58,611 bases of DNA from Peptostreptococcaceae bacterium (lineage in GTDB: Bacteria; Bacillota; Clostridia; Peptostreptococcales; BM714): NCBI GenBank assembly GCA_016649995.1, contig JAENWJ010000005.1, forward strand, positions 1 through 58,611, in the 5' to 3' direction. Positions within the stretch are counted from its first letter, which is position 1; every line of letters begins with the position of its first letter. Of the stretch, positions 1 through 8,243 are shown in pieces. A model generated the notes under the pieces. That model saw only the letters and a program-made list of their open reading frames with translations, was not told where the DNA came from and did no database searches. The translations under genes were made by a program, and so were the position numbers.

Positions 1-81
1 CCACACAATATGAGAAAGAACCGTAAATATTATAGGTAAGTGCAAGGAAAATGCTTCTAATTGCGAAATACCCTTGCATTC

Positions 82-110
82 ATTATATCAAATATTCACC
101 TAAAAGTCAG
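82..110 (-). promoter_or_regulatory. Candidate sigma-A promoter reading left out of the window
   Basis: On the minus strand a CTGACT -35 (4/6) is followed after 17 bp by TATAAT, with a TG one base upstream (extended -10, TGaTATAAT). Downstream on the same strand is a TGCAAGG/CCTTGCA inverted repeat that could form a leader hairpin. No gene for it lies in the window, so it would drive something to the left of base 1. Confidence 0.4.
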
Positions 111-200
111 TTAAATCAATGCTTTGAAGGTTAATCAGCAGACACTAATTAGAATAATAATCAAAAAGTTCCGTCCCCAATGATTGGATTTTCTATCGTT

Positions 201-239
201 TGTTGATGGATTTGGCAAGTTTCTGTTGATGGATTTGGC
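201..239. repeat. Two 16-bp direct repeats, 23-bp period
   Basis: TGTTGATGGATTTGGC occurs at 201-216 and again at 224-239, perfectly conserved. It lies in the 332-base gene-free stretch left of rlmH. The same stretch has a GGGGACGGAAC-type motif (minus strand, near 170-181) and a GGGACACAG motif near 292-300, words I associate with the edges of REP-associated (IS200-like) transposase elements in clostridia. No transposase frame is visible, so this may be an element edge or remnant. Apart from these and the leftward promoter I see nothing else in 1-332. Confidence 0.45.
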
Positions 240-332
240 GTGTTTTCATTGGTGAAATTGGCAATGCTAATATCTAAAGTCTCACACATAGGGACACAGC
301 CAAATCATTAAACATCTCGGACTATAGAGTTG

Positions 333-812
333 TTATTTGTGGTAGGGCTCATTTTTGCTGATTCTGAAGCTCCTATATATTTGCTCTAGAAGAATGACTT
401 TCATGAGTTGGTGGGGAAAGGTCATCTTAGAGAATGACAGTTTGAAGTCGGCCCTGTCAAGTACGGCTTCGGAAAGTCCAAGAGATCCGCCAATAACAAA
501 AGCCAAATCGCTTTTTCCCGAAAGGGCGAGGCTATTCAATTTCCTCGAGAACTCTTCGGATGAAAGCTGCTTTCCCTGAATATCCAAGGCTATGACGAAT
601 TGCGCATCCTTGATTTTTTTAAAGATTTCTTCTCCCTCTTTATCCTTTACCTGGATTTCTTCCTTTTCGCTAAGATTTTCAGGTGCTTTTTTGTCCGGCA
701 CCTCGGCGAATGAAAGCTTGCAGTATTTCGACAGCCTCTTGGTGTACTCGCCGGCTGCATCTCTCATAAATTTTTCTTTCATCTTACCTACGGTTATTAT
801 TGTTATGTTCAT
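333..812 (-). CDS. rlmH: 23S rRNA (pseudouridine-1915-N3) methyltransferase RlmH
   Basis: This 159-residue protein has the full length of the RlmH family, a small SPOUT-fold dimer that methylates N3 of pseudouridine 1915 in helix 69 of 23S rRNA using S-adenosylmethionine. The start [15 protein letters not shown], the glycine-rich cofactor loop [10 protein letters not shown] (about residues 106-115) and the C-terminal ISKNEPYHK are family hallmarks. The ATG at 812 follows a GAAGGG ribosome-binding site. Its place at the far end of the wal/htrA block matches the Bacillus arrangement, where rlmH lies near walJ and htrA, although here a MocR/ECF pair is inserted between. It is the last gene before the gene-free left edge. 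Confidence 0.95.
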   Translation of the reverse strand: MNITIITVGKMKEKFMRDAAGEYTKRLSKYCKLSFAEVPDKKAPENLSEKEEIQVKDKEGEEIFKKIKDAQFVIALDIQGKQLSSEEFSRKLNSLALSGKSDLAFVIGGSLGLSEAVLDRADFKLSFSKMTFPHQLMKVILLEQIYRSFRISKNEPYHK

Positions 813-877
813 TGTTTCAATCCCTTCTAATCAATATTATTTTTCAAATTAATATAGCACATAGATTGCCCCTACAA

Positions 878-2281
878 TTACAGGAATTCAACGAGCCAGT
901 CCTTGCCCATATCCATGGGAGTCTCAATCATTTTTTCGAGGCTCTCAGGCGAAAATCCACTGTACGCAAGGGAAACGACCATATCTTTTCCATCTCTGCC
1001 TATGACCTTTACCAGTATGCCCTTTTTAGAGAAAATACCCGCTATCTCCTCCGCGCTTTTCTCGGTTCTTAGCCCCAGGACCATATTTAGGCCCGAATCG
1101 GCGCTCAAGATTTCTATTCTTCCATGAAAGTTCTTTTCTATATATCTTTGCAGCAACGCATTTTTACGTTTGTAATTGCGTTTTATCCGGCGGACATGCT
1201 TGCCCATCAATCCCTCTTCCAAAAAACCGGCCAGGGTCATTTGCTCGAGTTTTGATGCCGATTGGCTATAGCGCGTCTTGATTTTTTCGTAGTCATCCAA
1301 AAGTCTATGGGGCAGCACCATATAACTTATCCTTACGGACGGAAGAAGGATTTTTGAGAATGAACCCAGATAGATTACCCTGTCATGTGCATCGAGACCC
1401 TGAAGACATGGAACAGGCCTGCTCTCATAGCGAATCAGGCTGTCATAGTCATCCTCGATTATGAAGGACTCTCTATCCCTTGCCCAAGCAAGAAGCTCTA
1501 TCCTTTTGGGGACCGGCATCAGAAATCCTGTCGGGAATTGATGCGAAGGGCTTACATACACTATGTCTGCATGCGAATCGTCGAGCGCGGCAAGGTCTAT
1601 TCCATTTTCCAGCACGGGAATAGCCTCGGTTTCGAAACCGTAATCCTCGAATATATATTTTGCCTTTTCATAGCCCGGATCTTCGAAGGCCGCTCGTCCG
1701 TTTTTTCGCCGAATGAGCCCAATCAATATTCCTATGAGGTACTGCCCTCCGGCCCCTACGACAATCTGTTCCGGATTCGTCCTCGCTCCTCTTGTCAGAT
1801 TGATGAATCTTGAGATTTCACGCCTTAGATCCGGCTCCCCCTGATGCGTTCCTGTTCCGTATATTTCGCTGGAACGCTCCCTGAGAACCGTACCGTAAAT
1901 TTTCTTCCATGCCGAAACGTCGAAGCTTTCACTGTCTATGTCTTCGTTGTAAAAATAGATTTCCCGGGAAATAAATTCATCCGCGCCTTTTGTTTTAAAC
2001 TTCTCAATTTCCCACGGAAGTTCCTCCTCTATCTCCATCAAATCCGCCGCATAGTATCCGCTTTTGGGTCGACTTAGCACATAGCCTTCAGTCAAAAGTT
2101 GAAAATATGCGCTCTCGACAGTCGTCCTGCTAAGACCCGTTATCTCGGAAGCCTCCCTTATGGATGGAAGCTTTTCGTCTTTTTTTATTACTCCTGAACT
2201 AATTGCTTTTCTAAAATAATCGTAAAGCTGCATATATATAGGAATATCTGTCCCTCTGTTTGGATAGAATGACACTATCAT
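878..2281 (-). CDS. MocR-family regulator (GntR winged helix plus aminotransferase fold), PdxR-like
   Basis: A chimeric regulator of 467 residues from the chosen start. A GntR-type winged helix-turn-helix occupies about residues 12-75 (LPSIREASEITGLSRTTV), joined to a fold-type I aminotransferase domain from about residue 110 to the end. The PLP-binding lysine is Lys310 in LGSFSKILLPSVR, and the HQFPTG stretch near 247-252 is typical. MocR proteins use the aminotransferase domain as a PLP or amino-acid sensor. The gene is divergent from an ECF S-component gene, the usual arrangement for PdxR-like control of vitamin B6 synthesis or salvage; that function is inferred. ATG at 2281 follows AAAGGGG by about 11 bases; an ATG at 2302 would add seven residues but has no visible ribosome-binding site. 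A perfect Noc-binding palindrome lies inside the coding sequence at 1959-1972. Confidence 0.85.
   Translation of the reverse strand: MIVSFYPNRGTDIPIYMQLYDYFRKAISSGVIKKDEKLPSIREASEITGLSRTTVESAYFQLLTEGYVLSRPKSGYYAADLMEIEEELPWEIEKFKTKGADEFISREIYFYNEDIDSESFDVSAWKKIYGTVLRERSSEIYGTGTHQGEPDLRREISRFINLTRGARTNPEQIVVGAGGQYLIGILIGLIRRKNGRAAFEDPGYEKAKYIFEDYGFETEAIPVLENGIDLAALDDSHADIVYVSPSHQFPTGFLMPVPKRIELLAWARDRESFIIEDDYDSLIRYESRPVPCLQGLDAHDRVIYLGSFSKILLPSVRISYMVLPHRLLDDYEKIKTRYSQSASKLEQMTLAGFLEEGLMGKHVRRIKRNYKRKNALLQRYIEKNFHGRIEILSADSGLNMVLGLRTEKSAEEIAGIFSKKGILVKVIGRDGKDMVVSLAYSGFSPESLEKMIETPMDMGKDWLVEFL
1959..1972. other. Exact Noc-binding site (NBS) palindrome
   Basis: ATTTCCCGGGAAAT matches the published Bacillus subtilis Noc-binding consensus at 14 of 14 positions. 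It falls in the MocR coding sequence. A Noc protein with the expected specificity residues is encoded in the same window (42311-43087), so a functional site is plausible. Confidence 0.65.
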
Positions 2282-2380
2282 GTTTGTTCTGTCCCCTTTC
2301 ATTATTATGTATCTGTGCCTTTTTATATGGTCACATTTATAGTATATTTTAATTACAATAATATTAAAAGGAGTTTTAAC
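2282..2380. promoter_or_regulatory. Divergent intergenic control region between MocR and ECF genes
   Basis: About 100 AT-rich bases separate the two start codons. Several -10-like TATAAA/TATATT words are present on both strands, but no -35/-10 pair stands out. MocR regulators usually bind direct repeats in such regions; I could not identify one with confidence. AAAGGAG at 2367-2373 is the ribosome-binding site of the rightward gene. Confidence 0.4.
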
Positions 2381-2860
2381 ATGAAAACAATAGATACTAA
2401 AATGCTCGCACGCACCTCGGTTTTAACAGCCCTAGTCTTTATAACTACCTTCACCATCACCATCCCCCTAGGATTTGGATATTTTAACATGGGAGATGCA
2501 GCAGTATTCCTGACCGGCCTTCTACTCGGCCCCAAGTATGCTTTCCTTGCCGCCGGAATCGGTTCGGGTTTGGCCGATTACTCCGCGGGATATCTGTTTT
2601 ATATCCCGTCCACCTTTATTCTAAAGGGAATGATGGCTCTGTTGGCTTCAAAAGCAAGCGAAAAATCTTTAGGCATTAAAATCGCTTTCATGCTTACAGG
2701 CGGAATCATAATGATTTTAGGTTATTATGTCACAGAGGGTGTTATTTACGGAAACTGGATTGCTCCGATTTACAATCTTCCATGGAATGCTCTTCAATTT
2801 TCACTTGGAATGGTGATTGCCTTGATTCTGCATAAACAACTGAAACGATTTATATCTTAA
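2381..2860 (+). CDS. ECF transporter substrate-binding (S) component, probably vitamin B6 or pyrimidine-vitamin precursor
   Basis: A 159-residue hydrophobic protein with about six predicted membrane helices. The N-terminal RTSVLTALVF segment, the FNMGDAAVFLTGLLLGP motif (about residues 34-50) and the GSGLADYSAGYLFY stretch resemble the PF07155-like S components (HmpT, PdxU2, riboflavin-type). S components bind a vitamin and need the shared EcfT/EcfA energising module, which is not in this window. ATG at 2381 has AAAGGAG seven bases upstream; a longer frame starting at 2315 has no ribosome-binding site. The divergent MocR/PdxR-like regulator suggests a pyridoxine-type substrate; that is inference, and hydroxymethylpyrimidine or riboflavin cannot be excluded. 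Confidence 0.8.
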   Translation: MKTIDTKMLARTSVLTALVFITTFTITIPLGFGYFNMGDAAVFLTGLLLGPKYAFLAAGIGSGLADYSAGYLFYIPSTFILKGMMALLASKASEKSLGIKIAFMLTGGIIMILGYYVTEGVIYGNWIAPIYNLPWNALQFSLGMVIALILHKQLKRFIS

Positions 2861-2896
2861 AAATAGCCGCATCCTTTAAAGGATGCGGCTATTTTA
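2861..2896. terminator. Bidirectional intrinsic terminator between ECF gene and htrA
   Basis: A perfect 14-bp stem (AAATAGCCGCATCC / GGATGCGGCTATTT) with a TTTAAA loop starts right after the ECF stop codon. T-rich tracts flank it on both strands, so it can end both the rightward ECF transcript and the leftward wal/htrA transcript. Confidence 0.85.
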
Positions 2897-2956
2897 CTTG
2901 TTGATAATTTAAAATCCGAAGGAAAGTTTTCCACAGTTTCAGGCTTTCCCCACAGC
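2897..2956. other. Loose group of DnaA-box-like 9-mers
   Basis: TGTTGATAA (2899-2907), TTTTCCACA (2927-2935) and a TTCCCCACA word (near 2946-2954) lie in the short gap beyond the terminator. The first matches a variant box repeated in this genome's oriC; the others are one or two mismatches from TTATCCACA. Suggestive only. Confidence 0.25.
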
Positions 2957-2976
2957 CCCATTGGGCAAAAGTGTTT

Positions 2977-4242
2977 TTATTCTTCTATTTCATCACGAGC
3001 AACAAAGGTAATGTCATACGAAAAAGCTTGGCCGTTCCTGACAAGCTCGACCGTTTCCGTGTCTCCCGGCCTATATGCATAAAGAACCTTTATGAGCTGC
3101 CTCATGGTTTCTATATCATCGCTACCGATTCTTGTTATTATATCTCCACCAAGCATGCCGGCCATGTCTGCGGGGGAATCCTTGTAAACCTTGTACACGA
3201 ATACACCCTTTTCCAGCCCTGTTTCCTCGCCCGAGCTTTGCTCGAACTCCTCGAGATCTATACCCTGTATTCCCATATACGCTTTCGTGAACTCTCCTTT
3301 TTCAATGAACTCATCCACAATCGGTTTGGCAATATTTATTGGAATAGCAAATCCCAAGCCCTCGCCACTCTGTATCTTCGCAGTATTGATTCCTATTACC
3401 TCTCCTCTAGCGTTAAGAAGCGGACCACCTGAATTGCCGGGGTTTATAGATGCATCGGTCTGTATCAGGCTATCTATGCTTTCTGAATAACTGATTGGAA
3501 TGCTGCGGTTCAGGCCGCTTATAATTCCTGCAGTCACTGAGCGTTCGAAGGTTAATCCCAACGGATTTCCTATTGCAATTGCCGTTTCCCCAATAATCAA
3601 CTCATCCGAATTCCCAAGATCAGCTACCGGCAGATTTGTTTTTTCAACCTTCACAACAGCCAAGTCCAGTATCGGGTCATTCCAGAGAACCTCCGCATCC
3701 AGGCTCTCCCCACTCGACAAAAGAACCGTCACCGCTTCTGTATTTCCGTCATTTATGACATGTGAATTGGTAAGGATATATCCCCTGCTGTCAACTATTA
3801 CCCCGGTTCCTACTCCCTCGGCTTTACTAGCCCCAAATATCAAATCGTTCTGTATTGATACCGTTGTGATCCCCACAACAGATGGCATGGCTTTTTTAGC
3901 GACAGCCGAGATTACATTTAGACCCTCGGTCGTAGCTACTATTTCATAGGCCGGCCCTCCTTGAGTGTATATGCCGCCGTATGGATCCTTAATTATTTTT
4001 CCATAAAGGTATGTCGGCGCAATATATGCGGTGAACAATCCCCCTATCATAGCAGCGATTACTGAAATCGCAATTATTTTCATGAATGGGATTTTATATT
4101 TTACTATGGTTTCATTTGGTTTTGAAGCCTTAGGTTTCTCAGTCTCTTTTTCTTCTATTGTTTCGGTGTTTGAAGGCTCTTCGTTTGCAATGTCCGATTC
4201 TTCAATCTTCACTTCCTCGCTGTCTTCATGTTCCCTGTACAT
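2977..4242 (-). CDS. htrA: HtrA/DegP-like membrane-anchored serine protease with PDZ domain
   Basis: 421 residues: an acidic cytoplasmic N-terminus (1-50), one transmembrane helix (about 53-75), a trypsin-like protease domain (about 105-300) and one PDZ domain (about 320-415). The catalytic triad is visible as His161 (TNSHVI), Asp193 (ILDLAVV) and Ser271 (NPGNSGGPL). Proteins of this family degrade or refold misfolded proteins at the outer face of the membrane. ATG at 4242 follows GGGGGA, 12 bases after the walJ stop, so it is the last gene of the wal operon, like yyxA/htrC of Bacillus. A strong terminator follows at 2861-2896. Confidence 0.95.
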   Translation of the reverse strand: MYREHEDSEEVKIEESDIANEEPSNTETIEEKETEKPKASKPNETIVKYKIPFMKIIAISVIAAMIGGLFTAYIAPTYLYGKIIKDPYGGIYTQGGPAYEIVATTEGLNVISAVAKKAMPSVVGITTVSIQNDLIFGASKAEGVGTGVIVDSRGYILTNSHVINDGNTEAVTVLLSSGESLDAEVLWNDPILDLAVVKVEKTNLPVADLGNSDELIIGETAIAIGNPLGLTFERSVTAGIISGLNRSIPISYSESIDSLIQTDASINPGNSGGPLLNARGEVIGINTAKIQSGEGLGFAIPINIAKPIVDEFIEKGEFTKAYMGIQGIDLEEFEQSSGEETGLEKGVFVYKVYKDSPADMAGMLGGDIITRIGSDDIETMRQLIKVLYAYRPGDTETVELVRNGQAFSYDITFVARDEIEE

Positions 4243-4254
4243 AATCTTTCCCCC

Positions 4255-5052
4255 TTATTTTAGTATATTGTAAAGTCTTCCTACCCTATTTCTGTATGTC
4301 ATATCAAGGTCAATGTCTCTTCCGTCCCTTAAACCATTTTCCTCTAAAATACCTCTTACCGTCTCCATTGCAAGCTCCGGAAAATTATTTTCATGGCTTA
4401 AGTGTCCCAAGAGCACGCACCCTGGAGCACCTCTTTCAACCATTTTAACAAGCGCCATCCCGGCATCTTCGTTCGATAAATGCCCCGAATCCCCCATAAT
4501 CCTTTGCTTCAGAAACCATGGATATCTTCCCACCTTGAGCATTTCCACATCATGATTGGTTTCAAGCAGCAAGAGATCACTGTTTTCCAGTATTTCTATT
4601 GTTTCATCCGTCATGTGCCCTAAATCCGTTGCAACACTTACCGCCACTCCCTCGTTTTCGAATGAAAATCCCAATGGATGGGCGGCATCATGGTCAATTG
4701 CAAACGGCTTGATAGAAAGGTCTTTAATTTCAAATTTATCTATTCCGTCAATAAAATGGATATTCTCCATATTTATCTTTCCCAGTTGGCTCTTCATTTC
4801 AAGCCAGGTGTTTTCATGGACGTAGAGCGGCAGACCGTATCGTCGCATGAGTACACCTACGCCCTTAATATGGTCGCTATGTTCATGGGTCACTAAAATA
4901 CCGTCTAAATCTTCCGGTTTTTCTCCTATGGATTCCATTGCCTCTTTTATATATTTCCCGGTAACGCCGGCATCAAGCAAAAGGCGTGTTTCTCTTGATG
5001 CAATGAATTGGCTATTGCCGCTACTTCCGCTGCTAAGGGAACAAAACTTCAT
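4255..5052 (-). CDS. walJ: Metallo-beta-lactamase-fold exonuclease WalJ (YycJ)
   Basis: 265 residues with a metallo-beta-lactamase fold. The start MKFCSLSSGSSGNS is characteristic of the YycJ/WalJ family, and the zinc motif THEHSDH gives His56, His58, Asp60 and His61. Further likely ligands are His122 or Asp123 (IDHDAAHP) and a late GHLSHEN histidine. Family members act as 5'-3' exonucleases linked to mismatch repair, and the gene is a conserved passenger of WalRK operons. It sits 22 bases after walI and 12 before htrA, so co-transcription is nearly certain. Confidence 0.93.
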   Translation of the reverse strand: MKFCSLSSGSSGNSQFIASRETRLLLDAGVTGKYIKEAMESIGEKPEDLDGILVTHEHSDHIKGVGVLMRRYGLPLYVHENTWLEMKSQLGKINMENIHFIDGIDKFEIKDLSIKPFAIDHDAAHPLGFSFENEGVAVSVATDLGHMTDETIEILENSDLLLLETNHDVEMLKVGRYPWFLKQRIMGDSGHLSNEDAGMALVKMVERGAPGCVLLGHLSHENNFPELAMETVRGILEENGLRDGRDIDLDMTYRNRVGRLYNILK

Positions 5053-5074
5053 ATTTTTCCTCTTTTCTACTGAT

Positions 5075-5932
5075 TCAATTGCTGATTACTATTCCTTCAT
5101 ATGCATCAACATATATTGACCCGCCCTCTTCAGGCAAATCTATTCTCCATACAGGAAGCGCGGTTCCCGATTTTATGTCCTGCCATTTAGACAACGATGT
5201 TTTCTTTGTATCAAATAGATAAATCAAATCCATTCCTTCAATTTCATTAATTCTTCTTTCCTCAAGTGTCTCTAACGCCATCAACAACGCCTTTGCAGCT
5301 GGAATGACTTTCCTTGCGGAATCTCCCACAGAAATAACTTCCATCCATATGCGCTCAATCCTTGCAACGCCGAGGGTTGAAACCAAAAGCTCCATCCGTC
5401 CGTTTTCAAGAGGAAGATCTTTAACTATCTGTACATATATTAGTTCCACGAGTCCGTTTTCAGATATAGCGCTCTCTAAAATCGCATCCTTAAGCGAAAA
5501 TCCCTTTTCTTCCAAAAATACCTCTGCACTATCTACTGCATCGTCAATACTAGGCTCATCACCCTGAAACACTTCTGTATTTTCGTAGACTAGCATCTTT
5601 CCTTCGAGAACTCTCAATGCCTCGGGTCCTTTTGAAAATGAGTCATCCCCAGGATTAAAGCCATTTACCAGAAAAGCTTCCGCTTCCGCATATTTGTCTA
5701 TTTGAAAATAGGCAACCTCAAGGGAAGCTACCTCCGGCATTTCACGTGGGATGCCCAAAGGCAAAGAAATCCCCCTTTTATCAAGTATCTCTTCCACCTC
5801 TTCTATCCTTTCCGCCGCCAAACCGGAAAGATTGTCAGAAGATGGGCCGTCCTTTTCCAAATTATAAAAAAGAAATGCATTTGTTATTATGAATGCAATT
5901 ATAAGAATTGTCTTAGCCTTGGTCCAATCCAT
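5075..5932 (-). CDS. walI: WalK accessory regulator WalI (YycI family)
   Basis: 285 residues starting MDWTKAKTILIIAFIITNAF, the standard YycI opening: a short cytoplasmic tail and a single transmembrane helix (about 6-24), with the rest outside the cell. YycI forms a membrane complex with YycH that tunes WalK kinase activity. The extracellular part carries YycI-like beta structure, and the end reads IYVDAYEGIVISN. It lies between walH and walJ with gaps of about 11 and 22 bases. Sequence conservation in this family is low outside the helix, so the call leans on topology and gene order. Confidence 0.88.
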   Translation of the reverse strand: MDWTKAKTILIIAFIITNAFLFYNLEKDGPSSDNLSGLAAERIEEVEEILDKRGISLPLGIPREMPEVASLEVAYFQIDKYAEAEAFLVNGFNPGDDSFSKGPEALRVLEGKMLVYENTEVFQGDEPSIDDAVDSAEVFLEEKGFSLKDAILESAISENGLVELIYVQIVKDLPLENGRMELLVSTLGVARIERIWMEVISVGDSARKVIPAAKALLMALETLEERRINEIEGMDLIYLFDTKKTSLSKWQDIKSGTALPVWRIDLPEEGGSIYVDAYEGIVISN

Positions 5933-5943
5933 GGGCCTTCTCC

Positions 5944-7371
5944 TTACTCGTTTCGGGTGCGATAAAGCATTTCCCCGTCAACAATATTACAATAGTAAAC
6001 CCTTTTTTCTATGGCAATTCTCCAAACCGGATTAAGCCTTTCCATGCCTGCGCCTTCATCCAAGTAATAGAGTATTTGTATGCTGTCTATAGCTCTAAGT
6101 ATATCAAACAGCAATTGATCCATTGATATGTTTTCTATCTCCAAATCATTGTCGACTATATATGCTGCGGCAATTTCCCTTAGGTTTCTGTCTATTGCCT
6201 TCTGAGGCAATAGAATAGAGTCGTAAGATGTCTCCCCTTGGAATTGAATGTTCATTTTTTCGCGAAATACGCGGCGCTTGTAGTATGCGACATCGTTGCC
6301 GTAAACATCGATCGATATAGCCCCCGCCCCTTCGCCGTACGAAACTTGATAGCCATTTATTTTGTATCCAAAATAAAAACGGTATCCCTTGACACCGGAT
6401 TTCTCTATTTCTTCGCTCCCAGCCAAATAAGCCCCCGCCGGCCATCCTCCGTGGTTTTTCACGAATGCAACGGATCTGCTGAGTGCTTCAAGCAATGTAA
6501 CATTTAAAGGCTGCCCCTGTTTTTCAATCATTTCTGTATACTCTAGGAGGCCATCAGACTGTATTTTCAAAACCTTTTCTCCATAGTTTGAAATGTAAAA
6601 AACCGATCCGTCAGTTTCTTCGATTTTTTTGACAAAATCAAAGGTTTCTCCAAAAATACGGCCGGCCATGGCTGTGATTTGAGCCTTATCTGACACATCC
6701 ATTTCTGTCGCGACTTCAGTTGTCGAAATCCCTTCTTCAAAATTAATTGGTAGCAAAACATCCGTTTCTATGCCAAGAATATCCTCTGTTCTGAAATAAT
6801 CCGTATGCGGAAGGGCTTCCACCTCGTCTATTTTTGAAGCTATGTCTCCTGCTATGGGCTCTCCCTTTAGCTTCAGATAAATCCCTTTGGACTTGTCGGC
6901 AATGTATATAACGCTTCCGTCTGTTGCGGGCATGATGAGATTGTCAATATCGCTTAAATTTTCACCAATATTCCATGACCCGAAATCGGAGTAAAAAAGC
7001 TCAAGCGGAACCGGAAACGAGAACCGCAGCTTGACTGATTTATATTCATTTGCATCCTGCCATTGCTCAATATTCAGCGTTTCATATGTGAAACCCTTTT
7101 CAGTAAAGTCATCGATTATTCTGACCACTTCGCTCCATGTATCATTCGGATCCGTGAAAAGGATTGTATGATAACCGCCCCCAAAATTATAAACATAACT
7201 TTGGGGGCTTAGAATTTCAGCATAGATATTAAATTCTTCTTCAACGGCATTGTCAATTTCCTTAGCGAATATTTCGCTTGAAGGTATAATAATCCAAAGC
7301 CTTTGGGTAAGAAGCACGCTGAGGACAAAGAGCATGGCAAGAAAAATTGTTTTTACTTTTTCTTTGCCCAT
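5944..7371 (-). CDS. walH: WalK accessory regulator WalH (YycH family)
   Basis: 475 residues with one N-terminal membrane helix (about 8-26, followed by LWIIIPSSEIF) and a large extracellular region. Length, topology and position before walI fit YycH, which with YycI senses envelope state and modulates WalK. The body has the expected repeated beta-rich domains (for example a LPINFEEGISTTEVATEMD region around 206-224). ATG at 7371 follows GGAGG by seven bases. An unrelated secreted protein gene separates it from walK, where Bacillus has none. Confidence 0.88.
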   Translation of the reverse strand: MGKEKVKTIFLAMLFVLSVLLTQRLWIIIPSSEIFAKEIDNAVEEEFNIYAEILSPQSYVYNFGGGYHTILFTDPNDTWSEVVRIIDDFTEKGFTYETLNIEQWQDANEYKSVKLRFSFPVPLELFYSDFGSWNIGENLSDIDNLIMPATDGSVIYIADKSKGIYLKLKGEPIAGDIASKIDEVEALPHTDYFRTEDILGIETDVLLPINFEEGISTTEVATEMDVSDKAQITAMAGRIFGETFDFVKKIEETDGSVFYISNYGEKVLKIQSDGLLEYTEMIEKQGQPLNVTLLEALSRSVAFVKNHGGWPAGAYLAGSEEIEKSGVKGYRFYFGYKINGYQVSYGEGAGAISIDVYGNDVAYYKRRVFREKMNIQFQGETSYDSILLPQKAIDRNLREIAAAYIVDNDLEIENISMDQLLFDILRAIDSIQILYYLDEGAGMERLNPVWRIAIEKRVYYCNIVDGEMLYRTRNE

Positions 7372-7387
7372 AATCCGGCCTCCATGG

Positions 7388-8155
7388 CTACCTGCTCATT
7401 GAGCCGATAAAGCTTTTTGAAAGAATCTCAAGCACTTCTTTCTTTATTTCATCAGCATCCTTGATGGTAAATGAAAAATCCTTGACTTTAATTCGTTTCT
7501 CCACAAAATACCCGTTATCTCCATATTCGTCTAAAACCTCAAACTGAATGCGATAGGCTCCGGGCTTAACATTTTCAAGTTTTTTATAGTAAAACAGAAC
7601 ATCCCTTCCAGCCTCTTCGTCAAAGGTTTGAATACCAGATGATGATGTCTCGCCAAAAATTTCTCCAAGTTTCTCTGCCATCAAAAGTTCTTCAGTTGAA
7701 GGCTCGGGATTTTCTCCTTGCATAGCTGTATCCGAAGAAACTTTTGCCGCGGCTTCTACAGTCGTTCCAGTTGTTTCTTCAAAATAGAATACGGACTCCT
7801 CTCGTCTTTCTATCAGAGGCGACTCGTAAACCAGTTCTTCAGAATAGTAAGGAACCGGGCCACTTTCTATGATATTTAGTCTAATTGGAAAATCAATTGG
7901 ATTAACCTTCCTAAAGACAGAAAGCCTTGCTTTTGCTCCGTCAAAAATCTGAGCTGAAATGAACAGATTTTTATCCGTAACAATCTCTCCACGCGGCCGA
8001 ATTATATTTACTAACGCAGGCTTTTCATTCTCCATAAAAATGCTGTTGACCTGCAGGTCCGCGTTCTCAAGCCCTTCTCCTGTGCCCCATGCAATCCCTC
8101 CTTGGGATATTGCCATAGACAAGATCATTGCGAGAACAATGAGCCTCTTCTTCAT
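7388..8155 (-). CDS. Secreted protein of unknown function inside the wal operon
   Basis: 255 residues that I do not recognise. A clear Sec signal peptide (about 1-24, MKKRLIVLAMILSMAIS) lacks a lipobox cysteine, so the product is probably released or wall-associated. The mature part begins with a segment around residues 48-85 (NIIRPRGEIVTDKNLFISAQ) that looks like an Ig-like beta-sandwich strand pattern, followed by an acidic, low-complexity stretch (about 120-180) and a second beta-rich segment (PGAYRIQFEVLDEYGD). ATG at 8155 has AGGAGG upstream. It lies 88 bases after walK and 16 before walH, in the same orientation, so co-regulation with the WalRK envelope-stress system is likely. A role as an extra extracytoplasmic input to WalK is speculation. 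Confidence 0.75.
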   Translation of the reverse strand: MKKRLIVLAMILSMAISQGGIAWGTGEGLENADLQVNSIFMENEKPALVNIIRPRGEIVTDKNLFISAQIFDGAKARLSVFRKVNPIDFPIRLNIIESGPVPYYSEELVYESPLIERREESVFYFEETTGTTVEAAAKVSSDTAMQGENPEPSTEELLMAEKLGEIFGETSSSGIQTFDEEAGRDVLFYYKKLENVKPGAYRIQFEVLDEYGDNGYFVEKRIKVKDFSFTIKDADEIKKEVLEILSKSFIGSMSR

Positions 8156-8243
8156 AAAATCCTCCTAAAAACACATATTAACTATCAAATCTCATTATAC
8201 TCCCTTATTATTACAACAGCGTTACAGTGGCATTACACATACC

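Noticed and set aside
6146-6445. 99-residue frame overlapping walH on the same strand
   Set aside because: Out-of-frame shadow of walH with no ribosome-binding site or family features.
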